From NCBI GenBank assembly GCA_035582835.1, contig JAYKAV010001887.1:2826769-2890768 (forward strand): 64,000 nt of DNA, written 5' to 3'. The translations under genes and the position numbers were made by a program. Shown here piece by piece: positions 28,546 to 42,934 of this stretch (position 1 is its first letter; each line of letters begins with the position of its first letter). The stretch is from Phoebastria nigripes. Lineage: Eukaryota; Chordata; Aves; Procellariiformes; Diomedeidae. The notes beneath the pieces were generated by a model. That model was not told the DNA's origin. It did no database searches and saw only the letters and a list, made by a program, of their open reading frames with translations.

Positions 28546-30435
28546 AGATAATCTTCCCTGCCCAGAGCCACTCCCGGCTTCAGGAAGAGTTTGCAAACAT
28601 GATATGTTTGATTTTATCTGCTCATTCTCACTTTAGGGGCGTAAAAGAAGAGGACACAGAAAAAAGCCTTTCAAAACCTCTCTCTCTTTTGGTGTGGCTA
28701 CTAATATCAGAGGGTTACCTAAAACTGTATCAGCCTACACAAAGAACTCAGATGTATATTATATGTAGCCCAGCAGCCAAATTTCTACTCTCTGTCAAGC
28801 TGATATAAATCTAATTTTATGCAACTAAATTATGGGAGAAAGAGAAATTCCCTACATGCACGAGCTTTATTCCCAAACCTGGAGGGAAGAAGCCGCCGGC
28901 ACTTAACTAGTCTGCGACCCGACATCGAAGAAGAAAAGCTTAAACACAGAGCATGTCCTGTGAGTGAGGAACGGCGCTTAAAAGGCAATAATCACAATGC
29001 TTTTCTAGTTGAGCTGCTGAAGTTTTAATCTTTGCTAGGAACGCAATTAGTCATTGTTATTAAGCGGACAAACAGACTGAATGTCAGAGTGGAAATATTT
29101 GACGTTTTGTTAACAACTTGAAATATTCCAAAACAACCCTATTTGGGGTATATTATTCCTACTGAGTTGCCAAAATCCCTGAGCTATCGCAGACCTGCCA
29201 GGAGCCTGGAAGGGTATGGCTAGGTAACCTCAAACCCAAACATTGAAAAAAACCCCAAGTGATACCCTGGGAACCACGGGAGCCTCTTGAACCCGTAAGG
29301 TTTTGTGCTNGCGGGAGGACCTTGGGTTTTCAAGAATTTAGAGGACCTGTTTTGAAGCCCTTTGCTACTTTACGGTTAGAGGCTTATTGAGAAAAAGGAA
29401 CACGCACTGGGGGAGCGTGGTTCCCCCAGCAGCTGTGCAGGGGTGAGATCCCCTGGGAAAACCGGAGCGGTCGGTGCTGGGGGAGCCCTGATGCGCTGTA
29501 GGGAGCTGCCCCCGCTCTGCCCCCTGCTCCAGGTTTTCTTCCCAGCTAATTCAGTCTCTGTGTAATCTCACGCTGGCTGATGTACAGGGTGTTTTGGAAG
29601 CCTCACCAAACCCACGTCTAATTTTTTTGTGCCCAAAGAGTTAACTCAAGCCAGGGAGGCGGCAGGGTGTGGGCGGTGGGACGCGTACGCTGGTGCTGGG
29701 TGTAGGGGAGAGGCAGCGTTGTTCGTTGTTCCTGTGGCTCCATTTCTAGGAGATACATCCCAAAAGCAGGCAAGGAAAGCCGAGGGAAGGGAGAACACTG
29801 CAACCTGCCCAGACCAAAGGCATCTTAAGAAACATGTGGAGTCCAAGCACGGGAGGCCCTGCCAGGACTGCGATGTCTCATAAATGACTAGGGTTTTAAT
29901 GGCTTAGGACATAACCCACAAAACAGCTTCCTTGTCCTGTCTACAGGGCACCAGGTTCTCCCCACGGCTTTGGGGAGCCGGCAGACCAGGCTGTCGGAGG
30001 AGGCACGTTAGCGGAAGGACCGCACTCNAAACATATTTCCTGGAAAATGATGATTCCCACATGGTCTCAAACGCCTGGAGAAGCTCCCACTCCAACCTCG
30101 CATGTTCTGACGGTGCTTGCTGGCTTCAGCGCGGGCAGCACGGGATGCTGAGCTCCAGTACCTCTTTGCAGGACCAGGATGAGCCCAGGGGAGGAACCAG
30201 GCTGAGGGCTTCATTTGAAGTGAGGCTCTGCTAAAAATGAGTGTGGAGATCCAAGTCGGGACGTGGGATGCAGCAGTGGGACCACACAACCGAGAAGCCC
30301 ANGTTTCTAGCACAGCTGCTGAGACGCCTCCTCACTGTGAAGGTGACAGGGAGGAATCCACAGCTGACATATACATCTTTTTGCTGGAGCATTTCATGTC
30401 TTTTCTCAGGCACTGTGACTAATTATGCGAATTTT

Positions 30436-30499
30436 AAAAAAAAAAAAAAAAAATCACAGATTGTGCCAGCAGACTTTAGACTTAAAAAAAAAAAAAAAA
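30436..30499 (+). repeat. Twin A-tracts separated by about 30 bp
   Basis: There is an 18-A tract at 30436-30453 and a 16-A tract at 30484-30499. The spacer contains CACAGATTGTGCCAGCAGAC. The second tract follows ACTTTAGACTT. This could be two retroposition tails or simple slippage. No parent element is recognisable. Confidence 0.85.
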
Positions 30500-31084
30500 G
30501 CAACCTACCAGGGGACAATTCACATGACCGAACAGAAAAAAATGGTAAACAGCTGTGCCCTAACATCTGTACTGCAGAGTTGGACGCTGCAAGATGGAGT
30601 AAATGGCCAGAATAAAAATTGCCCATGGCTCCTCTATTCAAGCCCAGAGCAGGCTTGGGGGCAGGAGGGACTCAGGAGTCAGACAGGCTCCTCTCCTCAC
30701 CCGGGACAGAGAGCCAGTTAGGGTGGGACTGATTAAAAGTCAGGTTTCTACCCAAAGTGCATTTGTCTAGAAAGGTGCTGAATCTAAGGGCAGAGGTTCA
30801 AGCTCTCCTTTGGCCCATCGCCCCTGCTGANAGCTCCTAGATGGCCAGTCCTCATGGGACGTGGTGTTTTGAGCTGCAACCAAAGCCGTGGCAAGCGCCT
30901 GTAATGTTTTTATTCTTAAATTACAGAAATGGAAACCTATGACATCTGTTCGTTTCTCACATTTGACCCTTTAGGCTAGCTCCCTCCCAGATGGAAAAGA
31001 GTCCGGCAACGAGGACTTTGCGCAGTCCCAGCGGATGCTTCTTGCTCGTAGGAAGCTGTGTTGCTTCGCGGGACCTTGCTCCCA

Positions 31085-31265
31085 TTGCAATCAATTAGAC
31101 TTGTCTTTAATTTCTCAATCTGGAGTAATGAGATTACATTAGAAACTGCATTCTCAAACCATTTTAGTTGAACGGTGAAATTGTAGACTTCATTACCCTG
31201 ATGGCTCAAAATCAAAAGACAACCACCCTCTCCATTTATTTTCACAGTTATTAAGCCCATCTCAT
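31085..31265. other. Candidate conserved non-coding element
   Basis: This unique AT-rich block contains CAATCAATTAGAC, TAATGAGATTACATTAG and CATTTATTTTCACAGTTATT, a dense set of homeodomain/PBX-like cores. A minus-strand frame of 94 codons crosses it and is not recognisable as a protein. Confidence 0.3.
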
Positions 31266-31717
31266 GACAGTTAGGGCATGACTCCTCGATTTTGAATATT
31301 TATGGTTTGTTTTGCTAACAGGACAAGAGAGAAGGAGAAGCTTGTGGATCACTGGCTCGTACTGCTTTCATTTACAGACCAAGGCCAATACAACTCTGCA
31401 AAACACCCTGATGGGGCTAAATCGATCCAGCAGAACTTGGTTCTGGGCTATATTGCCCCCAAAGGATTTCTTAATATTGATATCAATGCCTGTTTTTTTT
31501 AAATAACAATTGCAATTCCCACGTGCTGAGGCCACATCCCAGGTGATGCTGTCTGCACAGGGCAGTGCAGCAGCATCGCGCCCGCACAGCCGGCATCCCA
31601 GGGCTGCGGGGGCCTCCTCGATCATGTCCCTAACAGGTCTGAGCTTTGCCAGCGCCTCTTAAAAGAAGGTATTTTTGAGCATCCAAAAGAGCTGAAGGCA
31701 TATTTACTCCCCATGCA

Positions 31718-31728
31718 TTTTTTTTTTT
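31718..31728 (+). repeat. T homopolymer
   Basis: Eleven T residues at the left edge of an AT-rich block with several TAATTA/TTAATT cores. Confidence 0.8.
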
Positions 31729-34700
31729 AATTACAAAAGTAATTAATGCCCTGTCTGTTGAGACGCAATAAAATTAATTTGCTGAAAACTGCAATTTAAG
31801 CCTATTTCAGGTAAGCTGAATTAATTAAAACACTGAGTAAATCCAAACAACAAACATGTACAGAATTCAACTTAAAGCAGTCGGAAACAGCCAGTAAATA
31901 CCTTCCCATTAGTAGCAGGGGAATTTTTTTCTTGGACTCCTCTAAAAAGGTTCTCGAGAATAGATGAATACGTTCAAATAGCATATTCATGTTCATTTGG
32001 CAATATTTCTAAAAAGAATTAAAAGTATTTCCAAAATCGCCTATGTACTTTGTTTCAGCATTTTCTAGAAGAAATAGATTAAGTTTTTAAGTGAAAAACA
32101 TACTTCTTTTTCTTTCATTTTTGAAAGGGAAAAAAGACCCTATCATTTGAAATGCCTGGAAACAATTTTTTCAGCAATGTTTTAGATCTTTCAGCTAACT
32201 GGAAAAGTTGCTATATCTTCACTTTGACTCTCTCTAGAGAATGTGCTTTGATATCATTAATTAAAAAAAGGGGCTGAAGAGCAGACTACTGAGTTTGCCT
32301 CAAAATCTCAGCTTGTGTAAATCAAAGGAGAGCCATAAAAAGGGACGTGGTGGCTTACACGAGCTGCAAATCTGTCCCATTTTCGCTATAAATAGGTGCA
32401 CCGGAATGGCACATACACTTTCACATGCTAATGGCAGTGTCATATTAATGCTGCGAAATCACACTTGTGAGCCGCAGATTTAAATGTCACTTGGGTAAAA
32501 GGATTTTAGAACAGTGCACATAAGTTTTGCAAACTTGCTTTTGGCTGAAGGATGAGGAAAACGGAGTCCTTTACACTTTTCTTTTTGACTCCTCTGTCAA
32601 TACCGACTTGCTGTGGCTTATCACATAATGCGGCTGGNGAGTCTCCAAACCCTAGTGAAACCAACTGAGAAAATCACCGTGAACATTTCGGGGCTGGAAT
32701 GATGAGTTTTGGTAATGAATATTTTAAGCTCCTTTGACATTTGCAGTACTCGTTCCCAGAGCAGAGATGGATTTAAAAGACAAGTTGAGGATCCCGGCAG
32801 GGTCTGAGATCACTTGAGCTGTCGCACTCAGCAAAACCATCTAAATACATGAGTGCCAAAGTCCTGCAAAACCTGCTGTTCCCACGGGTTGGAGCTTAGG
32901 AGTTAACTCAAGTCTCTTCTTCAGATCATCCCTTGCTTTGCATTTTGTCTGTAGTGATTTTTGTTGTTCTATGTCTCGATGTATTTAATTAATTAATCAC
33001 CTTAAGCACGTTAGCTTCCCGTCAGATGGAGCTCTTTTGTTGCTAGACATGGCTGCGCTGTGTTGCTCTGTCCATGAGCAGTGGGCGAGGGTGTCTGGGC
33101 ATCTGAATTTTGACTGCTTTTCGTTATTCCTTCGATCCATCGATATACCAAAAGGAAGGAGAGCCGTATCTGGACCGTGGAGATGGTCTCTCCCACAGCA
33201 CTGCTGATTGCCTTGGTAAACCTCCATTGTCCCCCAAAGGGAGACTGCCTTTGATAACCAATGGGCTTTGGCGTCAATCCCCAATCTTNTACCAACTGTT
33301 ACACCATTTCACATCATCATAATTAAGTGTGCTTTTTTCTCCCGCTTTTTGGGCTTGAAAGTAGGCACCTAAATTTATATATAGGCATGCAAAGGCATGG
33401 CCTGATTTTCAGAGGACCTAAGTACTGCAATCTCTATTACTTTCTGCATTAGCGCTCTGAAAAATCAGTGGCCGGTGTTCCTCTACTCTGTATTTCTCCC
33501 TTATCTTATTTAAGAGTGAAAGCAAAAGAGAAGGGAAACATCTGTCTGCTTGCATAACAAAAACTGGTGCAAGTAACTTTACCATATTTGCGCTGACGCT
33601 GCCATATTGCACACCTTACCCATGTTTACCATATTTGCATGGACTTTTCCAAGCCGAGTGCTCTGCACAGTTCACAAGCCGTGAGCCTGCTTGCTATGGG
33701 TAAGAAACAGCATTCAGGCTCACGAGCCTGCATGCCCTGGTTCCCCTGATAACCTGGAGCTATCGTTCAGTTTGTCATAGCATGTCACTAGAAAATAGCA
33801 ACAGAAAGACTCAGAGTGGGCGAGGTGTTTATGTCTTCTGAGCCTCAAACAAGACCAAAAAAGAAAATGAACTCAAAATAGAGCTTGAGATGCTCCTCCT
33901 GCAGGGATGGGAGATATTCCTCCCTGCAATGTGGGAGTCATCTAAACGTGAGGAAGAGATCCTGCACAAATCTTTAAGGTTGGAACTAATCTCCTATTTC
34001 AGCTCTGTAATCTAGGACCATTAAATATTTATACTGTTGGGATACACGCAAAGAAAATTAATACCTGTTCAAATGAAAAGGATCAAGCTGGGAAGGAGGT
34101 TAAAAGCAAAAGAGAACAAAAAACCAAGTTGGATTTTCTTTCCATTTTTATTCTCAGCTCTCCTTCTGCTAATGTGTTATTTCGCCCTCAATACCTCTGA
34201 CAATACCAGCTGCCTTGATCCCAAAGGCTTATTTGCTCCCTAAGTCAGCAAGTTTGCAATAGCTTAAATAAACTCCAAAAGGTTCAAAGCCCAACAGAGA
34301 GAGATAAAATACACTTTGAAAAGACATGAAGTCAGGAAGGCATGTGTTCCTTAATGACTTTCCTGGAGGCTATATCTCTTCTCCCCCCTCCACTCCTCCT
34401 CCTCATCTACCTTCCTTCTGTTTCCTGGCTTAAATTAGACTGTAAGATCTTCTGGATAGGGAACGCATCCTTCCTGTGCAATGGGCCATGATCTTCACTG
34501 AAGCCCCTGGTTGATCCTGGGACTAATTTTCCATCTGTTGTCAAGGGTACCTCTTTGGTCCATTAACAAATAGCAAAACAAACAAAGCAAAAAAGGCCAG
34601 TTCACACATGATGTATTAATTCTCATCTCCACACTGCTCGTTTCTCACCTCCGGAGACTCCTTCTAAAATGCAATGGGTGTTTTGCGCTTGTGCCAATGT

Positions 34701-37700
34701 AGTGGAGAGGCTGTGGACAATCATAACAAGCCCAAACAAGTTATGGAAACTGCAAGGACTGCTTTTATACACAGTGTAATTTATTACCTGTTGCATTCTG
34801 CTAGTGGCAGGATTACATCTGTCACAGCCTAAAAGGAGGAATAAGGAGGTGCGACACGGATAGGATATCACACAAGTTACTGAGTGTCCTAGACCTGCAG
34901 TTGTAAAAAGCAACTTGTCCTGAGTGTAGGTGTGGGGAAGGAGGAACAAATGCAGTAGAGATGAATCGGTTTTCTTTGAATGCAACAAGGATTTTTGTCT
35001 ATGACAGCAGTGNGATCAAGGCCATGTTTTGCCCTGAGTTATATCCCCTTTTCACCCTCTTTTGGATGGCGATACCAATACTGCTGCAGACTTCTGCCCT
35101 TCTCAAGACTTTCTCGGAAGTCAAATGCTAAGGACATAACCAGATAGCTTTGCCAGGCTCCCTGGACTTCAAATGCCTCAAGTGAAGCCGCACAGTTTTA
35201 AAACATGACTTCTCCAACATTGCCATCCTTCAAAATGCCCAGGGAGGGTTAATGCTATGGAAAGCTGAGACTGTAACCTTCCCACTAAAGGGGAAAAAAA
35301 AAAGGAAGAGTTGAGCATTATGTTTGCTGCCAGTGCTCAAGCCTGGCTTAAGCTGCTCGTCCCACTTTATCACCTCCCCGGCATGCAGCAGCGTGGGGAT
35401 CTGCTGCATCAGGCTTGGTGCACCGCAGTCCCCACACAGCATCACCAGGCAAGCAGTGAGATGCTGACATGCCATCACCTCCCCAGACTCCCCCACTGGC
35501 CTGTCTGCAACAGAGTCCACTCTCCTGTTTCCAGAATTTGGGGAATCTGGTTGAGATTAAAATAAATTCCACTGATTTTCTCACTAGCAAATCAAGGAGA
35601 ACTCTCTATTTTGTTTACTTGCAGAACATGGATTGTTAATTTATAATTCTTCACATTTCAAGTAAATTGGTTTTATGGGGAGAGATTGCTCATATTCCTG
35701 AAGGAAGATGGCATCGTCCCTTCTCCTCGTGGCTTGAGGGGAATGATCTGGGGAGTCGCTAAGTCACCTCATCTGGGGTCCAGCAGTTTGCCAGGTAGCT
35801 CTGCCCACACACATTGCTAGTTACTACTGACTTCGATTCATTTCAACTATAACTTCTGGTCATTCAGTTTGCATAAAGGAAAAACACTAATGCGTGAAGC
35901 TTTGGCGTGCAGGGCAGGGGGAGCTGCTGGGAGATGGCCACAGGTGGGATTATTTACACACAGCGCAGTTTACAAACGTACAAAAGAAATCAGCAGCCCC
36001 AGCCAACACCAGCACACAACTGGGACCAGTTAGACACACCAGGATCACCCACCTGAGAGGTATAAGTGGGAGTCAGGCTGTGATTTACCTCTCTTGCCTG
36101 GGTATCTACTTTAGGAAGACTAAAATTGCACACAGAAGTGTCTAGTTCTGTTCCCCAATTACAAAGCAAGCTTAAAACACCAAGCACAAATGTGGGTGCT
36201 GTTTTTTGACCAACCAACTCCCTCTCCAGGTCCTAGTTTAGGTGAGACCTGGCCACGCAACTGTTCTTTACGTCTTTAAACACTTTCCTTTGGCCTCTGC
36301 ACACCTTTGGTCGTCACAGGTCAAGGCAAAGAGCATTCAGGTCACAGCGACAAAACCCAGTTCATTTCTGCACAAACCCTTTCAAAATCTACAGAAAATT
36401 GGGTGTGCTTACATATAGATATATATGCTTATACCCACTAAGGGAACAGTCACAAGTCGATCTGAATTCGTTACAGTCATGTCCCTGTGTGCAACCTGCC
36501 TATTTTCAAGCATCTTTATCAAACAGCCTCTGATCAACAACCACATAAAACCTTCTGCACGGCAAACTCTGTCTAACTCTCCTCTTCTAGAAGCAATTAC
36601 TGTAGCTGATCTTAATCCAAGGCCTTCCAGCAGTAGAAAGTTACTGTGTATTAAAAACATATGTAAATCTTTGGTAGATTATATCCAAAAATGCTGAGAA
36701 CAACAAACATTCGCATTCGACCAGTAGCCACCAACTTTGTTATAAATATGTATATAGGAAAACAGGCACAAAATCTTTGTTTACTGCACAGCAAAGCACT
36801 CAAAAGTAAGGAATTTTTATGCGTATATGCAGCATTCGTTAGCTGACAATCTGTACTTGAAGTGATAAATCCTGGGTTTAGTTACACTCAGACAGTTTGA
36901 TTCTCCTGAATTGAATTCAAAGACTCTACATCTTTGCTAGCAGCAAAGAGGAGCTCTCATGGACCACTCCCAACGGTGGCCATGCAAATGCACTCAAGGC
37001 TCCTACTTGTACATACATTAAGTCAAAATGTGACTGTACATCTCCAGCTTTACCCAGCCTCGTTCCTTGGGTTTGCGTTACATTCACATCACAGTACTTC
37101 AGAGCAAACCAAAAGGTCTTCATTGGCAGGACCGCATCCTTTTGATATTTTCATGGGATGCTTATGCATTAAATTAAATGTGGACAAAAATAACAGTCCT
37201 GAATATAAAGGGAGCCAGAGCCAGCAGACACTTCCCAGCTTGCATATTTTCCATGTCCATCGCATGGCCTGGCTGCCAGAGCGAGCTTCTGGGGCGAACA
37301 CAGCTCCTCAGGATCCTGTTCCCTCTGGTTCATGCCATAATCTCTCCCTCAGGCCAGGGCCCCTGGGCTTGACCAAGGTGTTTTGGGAGAAGGGGCCAGT
37401 CCCGCTTTCCTCTCCCTTGTCACAGGGCGGGAGGAAAATGCCTGAGGACCCAGCTCCTGATTCCAGCTTTGCAAAGGAGCTGGAGATCAATCAGTGGGAT
37501 GGCAGGAGATGGGCACCCTGCCGAAGACACAGACCCGAGAAGAAATCCTTAGCAATGCCTGTGGCCTTTATTGGTTTCTCTCCCTTTTTCTCAGTCTGTT
37601 GATAAGACAGACAACTTTGTACGTTTGTGGGGGGGGCGTTTCCAGGATCCTCAAGGAGCAAGAGACTTTGGGGGCAGATATAATCAGCTTGCCATCCATC

Positions 37701-39644
37701 AACCAAGTAAACACCTAGGGAGAGTGAGGGTTAGACATCAACCCACAGATGGGCAATTTTTCCCTTCATTGTCAACATTTTTCTTTTCATTTCTAGGATC
37801 TTTCCTACAGCAAGATGCTTTGGCAGATCCCAGCAATGGGTATGGGTGAGTGCTAAAGCAAGGAGGTGAGGCATTGTGTCCTTGGGGGACAGGGATATGC
37901 CTACAGTCACAGCCAGGGAGACCTGGGCAATGCCCTAGAGAACCAGCTGAATCAAGAAGTTAGACTTTAATGCATTCAAAATTAATGGGCAAGGGAATAT
38001 TTTTTAACCCTCAATTTATAACCACAGAGTGCCTTTAAATGAATGGGTTTCCCCGCAATACTGTTCCCAGGAAACAGCCAAGTGAACTCAGCCCCTTGGA
38101 AAGAGAGGGGAGAACACTGATGAACATCTGATCTCACATAGGGACAGGCTAAAAAAATTAAACATTTTTCCAATGGAGCAAACAATGAACTGTAAAGAAC
38201 ATAAGCTGCAGATGATCAAACCTGGAATATTTCACATTATATGTAAGGAGACAAGGTTTGCTAAAGGGTTTAACCTTTCCTCAGTACCCTGTCCTACCTA
38301 CTCACTTTCTCTATTTCCTTTGGATTTCATAATCTTGATAATTTCCTATTTTGGATGCAAAGAAACAAGTAATAGTCACTTAGGGAAAAATGTATCAAAC
38401 GTAGGAGAGGATTTTTTTTTCAATTCTGCTGCTTAATAACTTTAGGAATGTGGGTCAAACTATTTCTTTCTCTACTTCTATTACATTAGTGACACGTAGA
38501 TTTGAGAGNGCTCCATTCGCCATGTTCCCCAGCATCTTTTTAAATTGCATGAACTTAAGGCAAGCTTTTTTGGGACACCTCCAAACCAGTGTTGTATACT
38601 GCCCGGCATAGGATTAGGTCATGCTTTGAAAAGCTCTTTGAGACCCTCGAGCCAGAAGAATCCCACCAATCTGAGGCATCACCAGCCAGTCATCCTTCCT
38701 AACCCCATGGCCAGCGTGGGTTTTGGCCCACTGTATTTAATACCTTGTTCAGAGAAAACCCTTGAGCATCCCATAAGCGGTGTGTATGAAGGAAGGGGAC
38801 AGCAGGAACTCGCAGAAGGGCAGCAAAAGAGAAAAAAANCTGGCACCTCTTAAAGACAGTCAAAGAGCACGTGCAGAGGGTATCCCAGAGATACTATGCT
38901 GGCACACCAGGCACCCAAGGGTGCTGAGCGGGATGGGATCAAGCCACAGGCTGCCTCCCCTCTGCAAGTGGCAGGCAGGGCAGAGCCAGATGGAAAGTGA
39001 GCCCCTGAGAAGCATGCTTAAAGATTAAGCACATAGGATTAAATCCCACCCTTGTAAGAAATAACTCCCTCTCTCTCCTGATATCATTTTGTAGAGAGCC
39101 TTTTCTATCAGAAATACCTACTAATCCTCACTATCTGCTAGCCAAAAGGGTGCTGTTAGGGTAAAGGTAGAGCTCAAATTAAACCCAGCTCCCAGCCTAA
39201 GTTGAGCCCTGGTGCAGAGAGGCTGCATCCACCGCATGCCTCTGCTCAGCCTAATTCCTGGCCCCCCCCAGCCCCCCGTAAGCCCCTCATAGCAAACCCT
39301 GCCACCTAACAGAGAGCTTTACCCCCATCCCACCCAGCTATGGCCCATCAGCACCCATTGCCCACCCCAAAAGCTCCTCGCAGATAAAAAGGGAACAGCT
39401 CTTGCATTCCTCCTCCCGACAAATCTTTATTAGCAGTGGCAGAGTGGGAGCTGCAGGGAAACGTTCACTGACTGCCTTCAAAGCAAAATTTACAGCTATT
39501 AAGTAATTCAGTAACTCTTGGTCGGATCCCTGAGAAATGAGATCTGGCCAAGTCCTTCCATGGTGGCAACAAGATGTTAATGACAGAATTGTATCAACAG
39601 CTCTCGGGTTGTCTCCTTTATTTATACTAGAAGCTGGCGATAGA

Positions 39645-39900
39645 CGCAATTACAGTAGATTAACATTGGCATAGCTTCAGCATGAAAACAATATACCAGG
39701 GCCAAATTTTATTCCAAGTATAATATATCTATTGCCCTGCCTGACAAACTTTAATTCAAAGAATGCAATTACAACATAACTTGCCGCTAGGTTTTTTCAA
39801 GACTGTATTATTCATTTGAAGGGAAAGTAAGTTTACTTCTCATTGAGTTTAAATATGAAGGTTAATTTTTTTGAGCTAAAGGAGTTTGGTTTTGACTTGA
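39645..39900. other. Candidate conserved non-coding element
   Basis: This unique AT-rich block has GATTAACATTGGC, TTTAATTCAAAGAATGCAAT and a TATTATTCATTTGAA stretch. It includes a TTCAAAG TCF/LEF-like site beside a TTTAATT core. No coding frame. Confidence 0.25.
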
Positions 39901-42900
39901 TTTCTATGCATTTGGGGCAACCAGCACAGCTGTGAAAACATAATTGCTCTTAGAAATTTAGGGCTGCTCATCCTCATTTTCAAAATTGCTCGCTCTTTTG
40001 TGTGCTTTCCTAATTTCAGCTCTCTGAAGCGGCCGCTGATTAGCTACCACAGGTGCAATCCTTCTGGACTGTTCACTACCTCCGACTTGAACATTTCAAA
40101 CTACATTCTGCATCACAGAAAATAGCCTAATTGGAGACAAAAAGCTGATCTGTTAAAATAGCAGAGGGGCCAGCAAGAGAAGCAGGGAGAGTTATTTGCC
40201 CCATCAAAGTCAAGGGGAAATTCACCCTTAGCATCAGCAGGGAGAGGGCTGCCCCGGGGAGATGCAGAGGACGTGCAGCTCTGTGCAGATGGCAGGAGTG
40301 AAAGAATGGCAGAAACCTGTTATTTATGACCCCTGAATATAACTAATGAATGAACAGCAGCGGCATCCCCGGGACCTCACCTCTCTGCAGCCTCCGGATA
40401 GGACAGAGGCTTTTCTCCACAAATACGCAAAGGTGAAGCAAAGTCCCCGTGCGGGTGCCCAGGCCTTGGGGGGTGCACCGGTGAAGCACAGGGCAGTGTC
40501 CGGAGCTGTGGCTGTAACGAGCACATAAATCATCCCTAACGACCCCCTCCACCAGCCAGCATGTGTGCGGGGACAGCGAGCCTGGCCCACGCCCGCGGTG
40601 GCTGCTCGAGAAACGCTTCGGGTTGCAGTGAGCACAAATGGCTCTTTCACACGTCTCAGCAGATGTTACTCATTTTCTCCTCATCTGACTTTAAGATTTG
40701 GCTCCATTCTTTCCCTGCTCCCAAAGCCCAGCAGTTGTCCTAGAAACCTCTCCCGGTTCGTCCATGAGCAATAGGCTACCCCGGCTATTCGGCAGGGGCC
40801 GGTGCGCGTCTGCAAGCATCCCACCCCTCCAATTTCTCATCCAGATTGCTTCTGTCTTCCCCACTGAAACTTGCCTCATCTACTGGCCATTTCCGCTGCT
40901 CCACTGCACGTGATGTTATTCATCAAGGTGCTTGTCCCTTCTGCACAGCGACAAGCACTCCAAAATACTTAAGGACATTTGCAAAATTTGGATGGAGAAT
41001 AGTAACAGCAAGCAGGACCAGATGTTCAGTGGGAAGGACTAACGGTGCACCTCTGTAACACAGCGTCCAAGGCTCAGCCCTGGACCACAGGAGGCTGAAG
41101 AGGAGCCAGCGGGGACAGTGCAGCTCATCCTGGGGTGGAGATGCACAGGGACAGAAATGACTTCCCAAAATGCAGAAATAATTCACTTGGTTTGGGTGGG
41201 TTTGCCTGTGTGTAGATGCACTAGCAGAGTTTAGGTTTGTAGAAGGTACCAGCATGTTGTCACCGGAGTGCCCACTGGAGCAGATGACTTCAGTTTAGTC
41301 CCATTGGAAAACCTGTTTTTATGGACAAAAACCTACTGTGTTTTGCTCCCAATTCTGTCTGCTGCTTAGTTCCCCAGCTCTGTGTGAAAATCAAAACATC
41401 TTCTGCACAGCCCTGGCAGCGTGTGGGCCATACTGCTTTGACTGAACAGTCATCCGTGTGAGTAGGAGTCTCTAATTCACATGATACCTTCCCATAAACT
41501 ATCTTTTAATTTATTCTAAGGATCCCAGAAGAAACTAAAAAGCCTCAATAGATGCTTCAATTTTTGCCATGTCAATAGTTGCAGCTGCATTGCACTTTGT
41601 AAAGAAAAAAGGTAATACGACCAAATTCTTAGAAATGGATTGCTGACAATACACNTGTATGTGTTTTTGCTCAAATCTATATACCAGTTGTGCATCGCAA
41701 GACACAGAAGTCACTAACCAATCTATAACTCAAGATAAATAACATTCCTTATGGATTCTGCTTGTTATATTAAGCACACAGATCACCCAAAGTCACTTGT
41801 CACCACCAGCAGGAATTGACCTAAAATAAATCATCAGAGAGAGCTGCAGTGCTAAGACTGGGAGCCCAGGGTGGGTGGGAAAAGGTCCAATTCCTCTGCA
41901 GTTCAGGGAATGTGTGTTCGGTCCTTGGTCCTTGGACCCCCCACGCTCCTCACCAGCGACGCGGAGGGGACCTTCCCAGCCCACAATGTCCAAAGCGCGT
42001 TCTCAGCAATTCACAGTATCACAAGAAATCCTGAGATGAAAACAAACTCCACAGTAGGGTGTGTTCACGGGGAATACAATTGAAATGTTAACATGTAAGG
42101 AGGAAACCCTCTGTGCAAAGTACGTGTTTTACTCCAGCTCTACATTCACCAAAGGGGAGCTTAGAAAAGCCCTGGGCAGTTAGGTAATAACATAGAAGCC
42201 ATCACCACCAACAGTTAATCAATATGTAACTCAGGTTTGCAGTAGCACTTTCATCTGGATGAAGGAGCTTACAAAGTCACTCAGTGTGATTTGCTACACN
42301 CTCATATGAATGAGAAAAATATAAATCAACAACAGCTTCAGGTAATCAAACCTCAGCCATCAGGACTGAAAGCTGACGTGTCCAACCAGTGATTTGTTTT
42401 TCTCTGGGAAGAGATTTGTGGTGATCCTCAACACAAGAAATGTGCCCATCAATTACTGGATTTATGAGCGTGCCTCCATGCCATCAGAAACCCCGCAGCC
42501 CCCAGCCGAGGGACGGCACGCACAACTTTCATCCATGCTGTATTTCTACAAGGAAAACACCGAGCAATACCTTGCGGCCATCATTTCAAGAAAACTTGTG
42601 AATATTTCACAAGCAGCGTAGTAGATGCTGGCCATGCTGTGCCCACTCCCATCACAAGCCCAGCAATTAGGGGTGCGGGGAAGGTGAAGGAGCCATATAC
42701 AAGAAGGTTCAGAAAATTGCCATGTGTAAATACGACTGCTTTGCTCCGAGAGCACCAGTTTTTGATGATGACCCTCAGCTCAGCTGTTGCCTATAGACTC
42801 ATCATATCCCACCACGTTACTGCACCAAGGTGCATTTTTCGGCGAACGCGTTTGCCGCCGTCCCTGCGGGTGCGGTGCAGGCAGCTGCAGCCCGAGCGGA

Positions 42901-42934
42901 GGGAAATGCCGGCGGCAGAGCCAGGCTCCAAACG

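Noticed and set aside
33680..33724. 10-bp inverted repeat (CGTGAGCCTG and CAGGCTCACG) with a loop of about 25 bp
   Set aside because: A stem this short at this spacing is expected a few times by chance in 64 kb, and nothing else suggests an RNA gene or terminator.
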